Source: Caldifarciminota bacterium
GTDB lineage: Bacteria; Hydrothermota; Tepidihabitantia; B3-TA06
Assembly (NCBI GenBank): GCA_016934635.1
Contig: JAFGSK010000017.1
Span: forward strand, 68,987 to 104,522
Reading direction: 5' to 3'
Length of the DNA: 35,536 nucleotides
Notes under the pieces: generated by a model
The model's input: the letters and a program-made list of their open reading frames with translations, nothing else
What the model was told of the DNA's origin: nothing
The model's database searches: none
Made by a program: the position numbers and the translations under genes
Shown here: positions 8,937 through 17,004 of the stretch, one piece after another
Layout of the letters: each line of letters starts with the position of its first letter
How positions within the stretch are numbered: the stretch's first letter is position 1

Positions 8937-8994
8937 GGCCTTCGGCCACCTCCCTTGTAAAGGGAGGCTATATCGCCCCCCTTAATAAGGGGGG
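8937..8994. repeat. Three consecutive hairpins, REP-like intergenic element
   Basis: Between the two secreted-protein genes lie three inverted repeats in a row: GGCC/GGCC (8937-8947), CCTCCCTT/AAGGGAGG (8949-8967) and CCCCCCTT/AAGGGGGG (8976-8994). All have 3-nt loops. No T tract follows, so they are not typical terminators; they could act in processing or protect the mRNA end between the two cistrons. Sequences of this kind recur in the window's right end. Confidence 0.7.
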
Positions 8995-9004
8995 CCAGGG
9001 GGGA

Positions 9005-10612
9005 TTATCTTACCACGACGACCCTTTGAGTCGCCGCGGCGTCTTCGGTTGTCAGGCGAACGGTGTAGGCTCCTCTGGATACCCTTCTTCCCAGGTCATC
9101 CCTGAGGTCCCACACTGCGCCCGACTCCTTTAGTCCTTCGTACCGGCGAACCAATGCGCCGGTTACGTCGTAGATTGACAGCGTCGCCTCCTTGTTTACG
9201 GGTTTATCATAATAGAACCGCACCTCGTTCCGGGTTACGGTCGCTGAAAGTATTAACTCCAAACCAGCATCTTTTTCCTTCCCCTCCTCTATTCCTGGCC
9301 CGGTAAACGTGCAAAGCCATACCTTCTTCATATTAGCTGTATAATTGCTTACTAGAAATTCACTCCTGCCGTCTCCGTTGAAATCCCCGGCAGGAGCAAG
9401 CGATTGACCCACTCTTTCGTCTTGACTTCCTTCAAGCCACCCGTCAAATACCTCGTCTATCACCCTTCCCCCACGATAGAAAAAGGCCGCACCCTTCAAC
9501 CAGTCAACAGTATCGCCGATGTAATAGAAATCCATTGGAGCGCCTATGATCAGGTCGTCCCTGCCGTCATAGTCTGCATCACCCGCGCTCTTCGTGCCGC
9601 CGTTCAGAGTAAGATGCGAGAATTCGTTGCGCCCCAATATCTCCACGTCCACAATGTCGTCGTATTCCTTCCCTCCGAACAGCACGTAAGCCTTACCCCG
9701 GTTGGATGCGAAGTACTCGGTTCCAAACGCCGCATATGCGCCGACCAGGTTCTGCAAAAGGTCTATCGGACACTTACCGAGCCAGTGTCCGGGGCCTTCC
9801 CCTGTAAACGCTACGTCTTCCACCGTATCCATCGGGTCGCCCCCGAAGTAGACGTATACCCTCCCGGCCTTTATTATCTCGTCGTTGCCATAGGTCGGCG
9901 CTGAGATAATAACGTCGTCGTACCCGTCCGCGTTGAAGTCCCCGCCTCCTCCTACCTCAAAACCAAAGTATTCCTTGTATCCGTCAGACCCGTGATTTAG
10001 CCCGCCCAGGAGCATTACGTCTGGCTGGCGCTCCCCAGGGCCGAAATCCGGCCCGCCGAAGTAGATATACGCCCCGCCGTAGATGCTCGTGGACCACCCC
10101 GAATATCCACTCGCGATTAAATCGTTATATCCGTCTCCATTTACGTCTCCCGCATTCGACATAGACGAACCCAAATACGAAGGTAAGTCATCATCATCCA
10201 TCCAGGCATCAGCAGGCTGGCTGTCTACAAGAGGACCGAAGTAAACCGCTAATTTGCATACGGCTCCATAATTACCAGCGATCAAGTCGTCCTTGCCGTC
10301 GCCGTTAATATCCATAACTACGATGTGGGGGCTGCTCCCTACGTCTTTATGTGTCCAAACCGTAATGTCAGGAAAGGTGTCGAGCGGGTTATTAGTAAAC
10401 ACGTAAACACCGCCAATCCAGTTTAGAACGGTATCATCGTATCCCCATGATACGGCAATGTCAGGCGCGCCGTCAGCGTCCAGGTCTCCTGCATCTATGC
10501 CAAAGCCGAAAGTAGTAACCCCCTGCGCGTGAGTGTAACCCTTCTCCCACAGCACCTGGATGTCGTGGCCTATGGCGGCTGGAAACAATAATAGAGATAA
10601 AATAATATTCAT
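9005..10612 (-). CDS. Secreted FG-GAP repeat protein (integrin-alpha-like propeller)
   Basis: 535 residues with a short signal peptide (MNIILSLLLFPAAIG). At least six calcium-binding FG-GAP/Cage motifs can be read: GDLDADGAPDIAV, MDINGDGKDDLIAG, GDVNGDGYNDLIASG, GDFNADGYDDVIISA, GDADYDGRDDLIIGA and GDFNGDGRSEFLVS. The set is enough for a seven-bladed beta propeller. The last ~75 residues are the same kind of sorting-type beta domain as in the downstream gene (IYDVTGALVRRY ... VSRGAYTVRL ... RVVVVR). An extracellular adhesion or scaffold role is the usual inference for this family; the ligand is unknown. GAGGAG stands 8 nt before the ATG, and a promoter lies at 10636-10663. Confidence 0.87.
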   Translation of the reverse strand: MNIILSLLLFPAAIGHDIQVLWEKGYTHAQGVTTFGFGIDAGDLDADGAPDIAVSWGYDDTVLNWIGGVYVFTNNPLDTFPDITVWTHKDVGSSPHIVVMDINGDGKDDLIAGNYGAVCKLAVYFGPLVDSQPADAWMDDDDLPSYLGSSMSNAGDVNGDGYNDLIASGYSGWSTSIYGGAYIYFGGPDFGPGERQPDVMLLGGLNHGSDGYKEYFGFEVGGGGDFNADGYDDVIISAPTYGNDEIIKAGRVYVYFGGDPMDTVEDVAFTGEGPGHWLGKCPIDLLQNLVGAYAAFGTEYFASNRGKAYVLFGGKEYDDIVDVEILGRNEFSHLTLNGGTKSAGDADYDGRDDLIIGAPMDFYYIGDTVDWLKGAAFFYRGGRVIDEVFDGWLEGSQDERVGQSLAPAGDFNGDGRSEFLVSNYTANMKKVWLCTFTGPGIEEGKEKDAGLELILSATVTRNEVRFYYDKPVNKEATLSIYDVTGALVRRYEGLKESGAVWDLRDDLGRRVSRGAYTVRLTTEDAAATQRVVVVR

Positions 10613-10635
10613 TATATCTTCTCCTCTTTAAGGAA

Positions 10636-10663
10636 ATATTAAGCTAAAATGGATGTCTGTCAA
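10636..10663 (-). promoter_or_regulatory. Promoter of the FG-GAP gene
   Basis: Minus strand TTGACA (10663-10658), a 16-bp spacer and TAATAT (10641-10636). The leader would be about 17 nt and contains GAGGAG. The -35 is perfect and the -10 matches the consensus in four of six positions. Confidence 0.5.
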
Positions 10664-10730
10664 GCTTGGCATAAGTTGTTTTTTAGAACCCATTTTTCAA
10701 GGCCCATCCTGAACTCAGCCCGATTCTCTA

Positions 10731-10759
10731 TTGACAACCCTTGCATATTGTGCTAAACT
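10731..10759 (+). promoter_or_regulatory. Promoter of the Clp ATPase operon, near-leaderless
   Basis: TTGACA (10731-10736), a 17-bp spacer and TAAACT (10754-10759). The ATG follows 10 nt later, so the leader would be only about 3-4 nt and has no Shine-Dalgarno sequence. No CIRCE-type inverted repeat was seen nearby, so heat-shock control by HrcA is not evident. Confidence 0.65.
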
Positions 10760-10769
10760 ATCTAAATCA

Positions 10770-13160
10770 ATGAGATTAGACAGGTTCACGCAAAGAGCAC
10801 AGGAAGCGCTCCAGCTGTCTCAGGAGGCGTTGTCCCGGTTCCAGCACACCGAGTTTGACGCCCATCACCTTTTATACGGGTTACTTACGCAGGAGCAGGG
10901 CGTCGTGCCCCAGATTCTCTCCGAGATGGGCATCGCTTCCGAGCATTTCACCGAGAGGCTGGAGCGGGAACTTGACCGTCTGCCTAAGGTCCAGGGTGCA
11001 GGCGGAGGTACGGAACAGGTCTACCTTTCCCCCAGACTAAAAAGGGCGCTTGATCGGGCATCCGAGGAGGCTTCGAGACTGAAGGACGAGTACATAGGCA
11101 CCGAGCACATGTTCCTGGCCCTTACCGAGGAGAGGGAGGGGCTGGCGGCAAGGCTCTTGGCGGACTTCGGGGTAACCACCGACAAGGTTTACAGGGCATT
11201 GCAAAAGATAAGAGGTACACAAAGGATTACTTCGCAGGATTCTGAAAGCCATTACCAGTCCTTGAAGAAATACACCCGAGACCTTACTCAGCTCGCCCTT
11301 GAAGGTAAGCTCGACCCGGTTATCGGCCGGGACGATGAGATTCGCAGGGTGATAGAGATACTTTCCCGCAGGACAAAGAATAACCCTGCCCTTATCGGCG
11401 AACCCGGCGTGGGCAAGACTGCCATAGTTGAAGGCCTGGCCCAGGAAATAGTTGCAGGCGAGGTTCCCGAGATTCTCAGAAACTCGAAGGTGCTGGCATT
11501 GGACATGGGTCAGCTGGTTGCCGGGACAAAGTTTCGCGGCGAGTTCGAGGACAGGCTGAAGGCTGTATTGAACGAACTTAAGGCAAACCGGGGCTCTGTT
11601 ATCCTCTTTATAGACGAGATGCATACCATCGTGGGCGCCGGAGCAGCGGAAGGGGCGTTGGACGCCTCGAATCTCCTGAAGCCAGCACTATCAAGGGGCG
11701 AGATTCAATGCGTCGGTGCGACCACACTCAAGGAGTACCGGGAGAACATAGAGAAGGACGGCGCCCTGGAACGCCGGTTCCAGCCCGTGTACGTGGACGA
11801 GCCTACTGTAGACGAGACGGTACAGATACTTACCCGCCTGCGTGACCGGTACGAGGCGCATCACGGGATAAAGATCTCAGACGGGGCGATCGAGGCGGCT
11901 GCAAAGCTTTCTGCGCGTTATATTTCAGGCAGACACCTGCCTGACAAGGCCATCGACGTCCTGGACGAGGCCGCGGCTCATCTCAAGCTCGACATATATT
12001 CACTTCCCCCTGAGTTAAGGAAGGTTGAAAAGAGGCTCGGAGACCTGACAAGGGAAGGACAGGAAGCGGTAAAGATACAGGATTACGCGCGCGCTGCACA
12101 GCTTAAGGAGGAGGCGGATAAGATTCAAGCGGATTATGTCGAAAAGCGCAACGCCTTTTTCAAAGAAAAGGGGATAGATGAGACATTGGAAGCAGCAGAT
12201 GTTGCCCAGACCATCTCCCGCTGGACCGGAATACCTGTGGCCAACATGCTTGAAGGTGAAAACGAGAAGCTCCTCGAGATGGAGAAACGCATCCACCAGC
12301 GCCTCATTGACCAGGAAGAGGCGGTGGAAGCTGTTTCAGATGCGATCCGCAGGGGCCGGTCAGGGCTTTCAGACCCCAATCGACCTATAGGCTCGTTCCT
12401 GTTCCTGGGTCCAACCGGTGTAGGCAAAACCGAGCTGGCGCGCAGCCTTGCATGGTTCCTGTTCGACGACGAGGCGGCGATGCAGCGAATAGACATGAGC
12501 GAGTACTCTGAAAAACACACGGTGGCCCGTTTAGTCGGTGCACCGCCAGGCTACGTGGGTTATGAGGAGGGTGGTCAGCTCACCGAAGCGGTGCGGCGCA
12601 GACCCTACCAGGTTATCCTGCTCGATGAGATAGAAAAGGCCCATCCTGCTGTATTCAACGTCCTTCTGCAGCTTCTTGACGACGGCAGACTCACCGACGG
12701 GCAAGGAAGAACTATTGACTTTTCCAATACGGTGGTTATTATGACATCAAATATCGCGTCTCAGGAGATACTGGAACGCGGTGGTCAGCTTCCCAAGGAT
12801 GCGTTGGACCATCATCTGGCGGCGAATTTCCGTCCCGAGTTCCTCAATCGTATCGACGAGATGGTGGTTTTTAAGCCTCTTTCGGAAGACCACATGCGTG
12901 CGATAGTCGATCTGCAGCTTGAGCGTCTTGAAGCAAGGGTTGCAGAGCAAGGGATCAATATAAGTGTTAGAGACGAAGTAAAGGAGCTTTTGCGGCGAGA
13001 AGGATTCGATCCACGCTTCGGGGCCAGGCCTCTAAAGCGAGCCATAGAAAGGCTCCTTGCCAATCCCCTGGCGAGGATGTTAATCAGTGAGCCTGGTAAG
13101 CGCTCTTTTGATGTCGGATTAAAGGATGGAAAAATAACCTTTTCAAGCGAGGATAAATGA
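10770..13160 (+). CDS. clpC: Clp/Hsp100 ATPase, ClpC-like with UVR motif
   Basis: 796 residues from the ATG at 10770 ([14 protein letters not shown], the normal Clp_N beginning). A 13-codon longer frame would start on the -35 box and is rejected. Order: Clp_N double repeat (1-145), AAA1 with Walker A GEPGVGKT (210-217) and Walker B FIDEMH, a short middle region with UVR motif (about 432-452, [18 protein letters not shown]), AAA2 with Walker A GPTGVGKT (547-554) and Walker [11 protein letters not shown], then a C-terminal D2-small domain. The family unfolds proteins, either feeding ClpP or disaggregating. The segment just before FRPEFLNR lacks the VGF/IGF ClpP-docking loop usual in ClpC, so pairing with ClpP is doubtful. 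It leads a five-gene operon and overlaps the next gene by ATGA. Confidence 0.92.
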   Translation: MRLDRFTQRAQEALQLSQEALSRFQHTEFDAHHLLYGLLTQEQGVVPQILSEMGIASEHFTERLERELDRLPKVQGAGGGTEQVYLSPRLKRALDRASEEASRLKDEYIGTEHMFLALTEEREGLAARLLADFGVTTDKVYRALQKIRGTQRITSQDSESHYQSLKKYTRDLTQLALEGKLDPVIGRDDEIRRVIEILSRRTKNNPALIGEPGVGKTAIVEGLAQEIVAGEVPEILRNSKVLALDMGQLVAGTKFRGEFEDRLKAVLNELKANRGSVILFIDEMHTIVGAGAAEGALDASNLLKPALSRGEIQCVGATTLKEYRENIEKDGALERRFQPVYVDEPTVDETVQILTRLRDRYEAHHGIKISDGAIEAAAKLSARYISGRHLPDKAIDVLDEAAAHLKLDIYSLPPELRKVEKRLGDLTREGQEAVKIQDYARAAQLKEEADKIQADYVEKRNAFFKEKGIDETLEAADVAQTISRWTGIPVANMLEGENEKLLEMEKRIHQRLIDQEEAVEAVSDAIRRGRSGLSDPNRPIGSFLFLGPTGVGKTELARSLAWFLFDDEAAMQRIDMSEYSEKHTVARLVGAPPGYVGYEEGGQLTEAVRRRPYQVILLDEIEKAHPAVFNVLLQLLDDGRLTDGQGRTIDFSNTVVIMTSNIASQEILERGGQLPKDALDHHLAANFRPEFLNRIDEMVVFKPLSEDHMRAIVDLQLERLEARVAEQGINISVRDEVKELLRREGFDPRFGARPLKRAIERLLANPLARMLISEPGKRSFDVGLKDGKITFSSEDK

Positions 13161-14113
13161 AGTTTCCGAGAGAGAAACTGGTACTCTTTTCATTAAGGGC
13201 TGAATTCATCGACCTGGAAAACCTTTTGAACTTCTCCAAACGGCACCGCGCATTTAAGCGCTCCTTCTACGTCACCATCGATTACCCGGATTCCTTCGAC
13301 ATCCTGTTGGTCCGTCAGGGGGAGTTGTCCAAGGTGATTCGCATCGCGGCAGACAGCAACTCTTCTAAAGAAGTATCCCTTAAGGATGTAGGCACAAAAA
13401 TCAAACATACCGACTCCTCCATCGTCAACATGGGCTTCGTGGACGATCAACTCCTGGCAATGATGAACGCGGATCTGGAAGATCAGAATGTTGTCCGCGA
13501 GACCGACGGCGAAAGTCTCTCCCCAGCCGACCTTCTAAAAGAGCTTTCTACCCAGCATTTTTCAGGTATCCTTGCAGTCAGACGACGCAGCGAGAAGAGC
13601 TACGCCCTCATAAATGAGGGGGATTTCGCATTGGTGTACCTGACCTCGGGTGGACGAAACAAGGACGATTTCATAAAATACCTCAACCAGGACAAGAAAG
13701 AACTCTCAATCAAGATACTACGGGAGATTCCTGAAGACGCCTCATACGCTACCTCGGCCCAGGTTGAGCTTCTGGTAACATCAACCAACAGGGTGCTCGA
13801 GGAATTTTCAGCAATCCTGGGACGCAACATCGTGAAGAAGATAACCGAGATATCCCTGAAAGGGGTAACCAAGGAATTCGATTTCTTTACGAGCTTCAAT
13901 ATCCTTGATGACGCCAAGATCGAAGGTGACCCGAAGGTTGAAACGGACAACCTTACAAGGGGTTTTGCAGCATTCTTCAACATGCTGGCCGATTCCCTTT
14001 CCACCATCTCCGGCGGAAGACACATTGCCGTCCTGAAGAAGGCACTTCAAGACTACCGCTTTGCTCTCAATAATCTGAAATTCTTCGAGTACGTTAAAGA
14101 ACAGATCTTTTGA
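13157..14113 (+). CDS. Hypothetical protein with DUF4388-like segment
   Basis: 318 residues, cytoplasmic, not confidently assigned. Residues 121-141 ([21 protein letters not shown]) followed by a [14 protein letters not shown] strand resemble the DUF4388/PATAN module of bacterial signalling and polarity proteins, where an ALLxLL...GxL pattern is typical. The N-terminal ~110 residues and the C-terminal helical half (with repeated FF/NML helices) match nothing I know. The start ATG overlaps the clp stop in ATGA, and the stop overlaps the TTG start of rsmI, so its expression is tied to both. A link to proteostasis or to a regulator of the Clp ATPase is only a guess from the coupling. Confidence 0.75.
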   Translation: MKFPREKLVLFSLRAEFIDLENLLNFSKRHRAFKRSFYVTIDYPDSFDILLVRQGELSKVIRIAADSNSSKEVSLKDVGTKIKHTDSSIVNMGFVDDQLLAMMNADLEDQNVVRETDGESLSPADLLKELSTQHFSGILAVRRRSEKSYALINEGDFALVYLTSGGRNKDDFIKYLNQDKKELSIKILREIPEDASYATSAQVELLVTSTNRVLEEFSAILGRNIVKKITEISLKGVTKEFDFFTSFNILDDAKIEGDPKVETDNLTRGFAAFFNMLADSLSTISGGRHIAVLKKALQDYRFALNNLKFFEYVKEQIF

Positions 14114-14796
14114 TTGAACGCGGTACCCTTTTCGTGGTTAGTACCCCAATTGGAAACATGAAGGATATAACCTTAAGAGGGCTTGAGACCCTTGAGGCAG
14201 TGGACTCAGTGGTTTGCGAGGATACAAGAAGAACCCGGGGCCTCCTGACTCACTACAAGATTTCAAGGCGTCTTATATCGTATAACGACACGAACAAGAT
14301 CTCGCGTACACCCCAGCTTCTGTCCATGCTTCGAGAAGGAAAGAGCCTTGCACTCGTCTCGGATGCAGGCACACCTGCCGTCTCAGACCCGGGCTTCTAT
14401 CTGGTACGGGAAGCCGTAAATCAAGGTATCCCGGTAACACCTGTCCCAGGAGCTTCGGCCATACTCGCAGCACTGGTCGTATCAGGTCTACCCACGGACA
14501 GGTTTCTGTTCATAGGATTCCTTTCCCGAAAATCGGGCAGGCGGAAGAAGGAGATTTCTTCCTTTGCCGCCGAGCCCGGAACAGTTATTCTATATGAGTC
14601 AGCTCAGCGCCTTCAAAGGATGGCCGCCGATCTTGCCGAGACCCTCGAATCTTCCCGCAGGGTTGTGCTTGCCCGTGAGTTGACCAAGCGTTTCGAGCAG
14701 GTGGTGCGCACCGATCTTGCCCATCTTGAGGAAACCTTGACCCAAATCCCATTAAAAGGAGAGTTCGTTGTCCTGGTATCGGGAAACAAGAGGTAA
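14110..14796 (+). CDS. rsmI: 16S rRNA (cytidine-1402-2'-O)-methyltransferase RsmI, short form
   Basis: 228 residues. RsmI methylates the ribose of C1402 in the decoding centre using SAM. The tetrapyrrole-methylase-type fold is clear: STPIGN (11-16), CEDTRRTRGLL (from 36), LVSDAGTPAVSDPG (82-95), PVPGASA (111-117), GFLSRKSGRRKKE and ARELTKRFE. Typical RsmI proteins have about 270-290 residues; this one stops after the methylase core and lacks the small C-terminal domain. The TTG start at 14110 overlaps the previous stop (TTGA), which supports coupling. No frameshift remnant of a C-terminal domain was seen, because the next gene takes over with its own ribosome site inside the rsmI end. Confidence 0.9.
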   Translation: MIERGTLFVVSTPIGNMKDITLRGLETLEAVDSVVCEDTRRTRGLLTHYKISRRLISYNDTNKISRTPQLLSMLREGKSLALVSDAGTPAVSDPGFYLVREAVNQGIPVTPVPGASAILAALVVSGLPTDRFLFIGFLSRKSGRRKKEISSFAAEPGTVILYESAQRLQRMAADLAETLESSRRVVLARELTKRFEQVVRTDLAHLEETLTQIPLKGEFVVLVSGNKR

Positions 14797-15382
14797 AATT
14801 TACCAGGGATTCCGATTCCTGGTTTCCCCCCTGGTAAAAGCGCTGGTTCGAGTAGATATGCCGCCTGCCGCCGTGAGCGTTGCAGGCCTGCTCTTTACCG
14901 TCATTGCCTTCGTACTCATGTATCGCGGGAGCACAGCCGGTTTGGGCTGGATGCGCGCCTCAGGCGCAGTGATCCTTTTTGCCGCTGCTTGGGACACCGT
15001 GGACGGTGAGGTCGCAAGGGCACGAGGCAAGTCCTCACCAAAAGGGGCATTCCTTGACTCGATCCTTGACCGGGTCTCTGAATTCGTTGTGCTTCTGGGT
15101 ATGCTGCTCTTTTTCGATTTAGGCAAGCTGGATACGGCGTTAGTTTTTGCCTTGCTTTTCGCCTCCTACTCGATAAGCTACATCAGGGCACGGGCTGAGG
15201 GCGTGGGTATCGAATGTACGGTGGGTGTTTTTGACAGGGCAACCAGGGTAGTCCTTATCGGGGCGGCTTTGATAATAATCCCGCAGTACATTAATTGGGT
15301 TTTGAGGGCGCTGTTAGCGGGCACAACCTTTACTGCCGTTCGACGATTTATCCATGTCCTTGCGTCCGGAAAAAAGAGCTGA
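14768..15382 (+). CDS. CDP-alcohol phosphatidyltransferase family protein
   Basis: 204 residues, polytopic inner-membrane enzyme. The full signature D-x2-D-G-x2-A-R-x8-G-x3-D-x3-D is present: D76, D79, G80, A83, R84, G93, D97 and D101. It transfers a phosphatidyl (or other diphosphate-linked lipid) group from CDP-lipid to an alcohol acceptor; whether the acceptor is glycerol phosphate, inositol phosphate or another alcohol cannot be read from sequence. Five or six hydrophobic helices follow the usual plan. The TTG start at 14768 lies inside the rsmI end and is supported by AAAAGGAG six bases upstream (about 14754-14761), one of the few clear Shine-Dalgarno sites in this operon. It overlaps hflX by 29 nt. 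Confidence 0.88.
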   Translation: MSWYRETRGKIYQGFRFLVSPLVKALVRVDMPPAAVSVAGLLFTVIAFVLMYRGSTAGLGWMRASGAVILFAAAWDTVDGEVARARGKSSPKGAFLDSILDRVSEFVVLLGMLLFFDLGKLDTALVFALLFASYSISYIRARAEGVGIECTVGVFDRATRVVLIGAALIIIPQYINWVLRALLAGTTFTAVRRFIHVLASGKKS

Positions 15383-16667
15383 ACGAGTTTTACTGGTCGC
15401 GGTGGCCCCCACCAATCGACAGCGCTGGGAGGCCATAGACAGCCTTGCAGAACTAGCAGCCTTGACCGAGACTGCAGGAGGGGAGGTTATCGAAAAGATT
15501 CTCCAGATCCGTGAAAAGCCGGATGCCCGCAGCTTCGTGGGAAAGGGAAAACTCACCTTTCTCAAGGCGATCTGCTCCCAGTTGAAGATAGAGCTTATCA
15601 TCTTTGACAATCCTCTCACCCCTACCCAGCTCAGGTTTATTCAAGAGACTTTGGGTCGCCGCACCATCGATCGCACCGCATTGATACTTGATATATTCGC
15701 CCTTCATGCCCGCAGTGCAGAGGCCAAGACCCAGGTCGAGCTTGCCCAGCTCGATTACCAGTACACCAAGCTCATCGGCTGGGGCAGACAGATGTCTAGA
15801 TTGGGCGGACGTTCAGGAGCCCTTGGCGGCAGGGCAGTCGGCATAGGTACCCGTGGACCGGGTGAGACTCAACTAGAGGTGGATCGCCGCCGCTTAAAAG
15901 ACCGCATAAACAGGTTGAAAAAGGAGCTTGATCACATCGAACGTGAGCGGGCCACCCAGCGTAAACGGCGCTCAAGGCTTCTGAGGGTGACCATGGCCGG
16001 CTACACCAACGCAGGAAAATCCACCCTTCTCAATGCAATGACAGGTGAGCATACCCTCGTTTCCTCCCGACTGTTCGCCACCCTTGATTCAGCCACCAGG
16101 ACCGCAGAAATGGAAAACAACATACCCATGCTTCTGACTGATACGGTCGGTTTTATCAAGAATCTACCTACTCAACTGGTTGCAAGCTTCCGGGCAACCC
16201 TGCGGGAGATAGCCGAAGCGGACATAGTGCTGCACGTTGCCGATGCTGGCGACAGACATCTCGCTGATAAGATAGAGGTGGTTCGCCGACATCTCGAAAT
16301 TCTCGAAGCGCAGGATATACCCTCTGTGTTGATCCTTAACAAAAGCGATCTTCTCTTTGATAATGCTGTCAGGGATAAACTCGCCCGACAGTACCTGGGT
16401 GCGGTCTTCGTTTCAGCCCTTCATGAAGAAGGTCTCGATGAATTACGCACGAGGATCCGTGAGCTCACAGGTGAACTGATGATGGAGATCGAGGTAACCA
16501 TTCCCTATAACTGGCGTGAATGGGAACACCAGTTTTACGAGGCCGGGGATGTACTCGAACGGATTGATAATGAAGAAAGTATCACCCTGCGTGTAAGAGG
16601 GTATCGATCGCTACTGCAAGGAGTCAGTAAGGAATTCAGGAACCTTCAAAACTCCTCTGACAACTAA
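15354..16667 (+). CDS. hflX: GTPase HflX
   Basis: 437 residues. HflX is a ribosome-binding GTPase that splits or rescues stalled 70S ribosomes under stress. Seen here: the N-terminal HflX domain (DNPLTPTQLRFIQETLGRR region), the glycine-rich linker GGRSGALGGRAVGIGTRGPG, a coiled coil, then the G domain with G1 GYTNAGKST (216-224), G3 DTVGFI and G4 NKSD, and a short C-terminal domain. The ATG at 15354 lies within the end of the phosphatidyltransferase gene and has no clear Shine-Dalgarno sequence, so coupling is likely. The 3' end overlaps the convergent TraR/DksA-like gene by 32 nt. Association with a Clp ATPase in one operon is consistent with a stress-linked unit. Confidence 0.93.
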   Translation: MSLRPEKRAERVLLVAVAPTNRQRWEAIDSLAELAALTETAGGEVIEKILQIREKPDARSFVGKGKLTFLKAICSQLKIELIIFDNPLTPTQLRFIQETLGRRTIDRTALILDIFALHARSAEAKTQVELAQLDYQYTKLIGWGRQMSRLGGRSGALGGRAVGIGTRGPGETQLEVDRRRLKDRINRLKKELDHIERERATQRKRRSRLLRVTMAGYTNAGKSTLLNAMTGEHTLVSSRLFATLDSATRTAEMENNIPMLLTDTVGFIKNLPTQLVASFRATLREIAEADIVLHVADAGDRHLADKIEVVRRHLEILEAQDIPSVLILNKSDLLFDNAVRDKLARQYLGAVFVSALHEEGLDELRTRIRELTGELMMEIEVTIPYNWREWEHQFYEAGDVLERIDNEESITLRVRGYRSLLQGVSKEFRNLQNSSDN

Positions 16668-17004
16668 TGCAATGCCTGGCATAGGGTATGTAATCCAGTC
16701 TCTCCTTTGATATCTTCTCTCCACATTTGGTGCATTTCCCATAGGTTCCTTCGTATATGCGCTTTAAGGCTTCGTCTATTGCCCGAAGGGTGCGGATCTG
16801 CTCGGAGGTCAGGCTGGCTTGAAGTTCCCTGCGAAAGGTCTCTCCGGACTGGTCAGCCATGTGAAACGAAAAACTTGATATGTCACCGGAAGCTTCACGG
16901 GCAACCTTAGCAAGATATTCTTCTTCCACCCCGATTTCCCGCAATAATCGCAGCTTCTCCTCAAGGAGTCTGCGCGCATATCTTTGCATCTCACGTTTGG
17001 TCAT
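16636..17004 (-). CDS. TraR/DksA-type zinc finger protein
   Basis: 122 residues. A helical, coiled-coil-prone N-terminal half (MTKREMQRYARRLLEEKLRL) is followed by the C4 zinc finger C91-x2-C94-x17-C112-x2-C115 of the TraR/DksA family. DksA reaches into the RNA polymerase secondary channel and works with ppGpp. The acidic DxxDA tip of true DksA is not evident here (AIDEALKRI is the nearest match), so it may be a YteA/TraR-like relative. The start overlaps the last 14 nt of ileS, so it is translated from the same message. Proteins of this type often sit beside ileS, commonly with lspA; lspA is absent here. Confidence 0.85.
   Translation of the reverse strand: MTKREMQRYARRLLEEKLRLLREIGVEEEYLAKVAREASGDISSFSFHMADQSGETFRRELQASLTSEQIRTLRAIDEALKRIYEGTYGKCTKCGEKISKERLDYIPYARHCISCQRSFEGS

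Noticed and set aside
8976..8994. GC-rich hairpin considered as an intrinsic terminator for the FG-GAP gene
   Set aside because: No T tract follows on the minus strand, and two similar hairpins adjoin it, so a REP-like element is the better reading.
11037..11624. Open frame of 195 codons on the minus strand
   Set aside because: Antisense to the Clp ATPase; no signal, no motif and no ribosome site.
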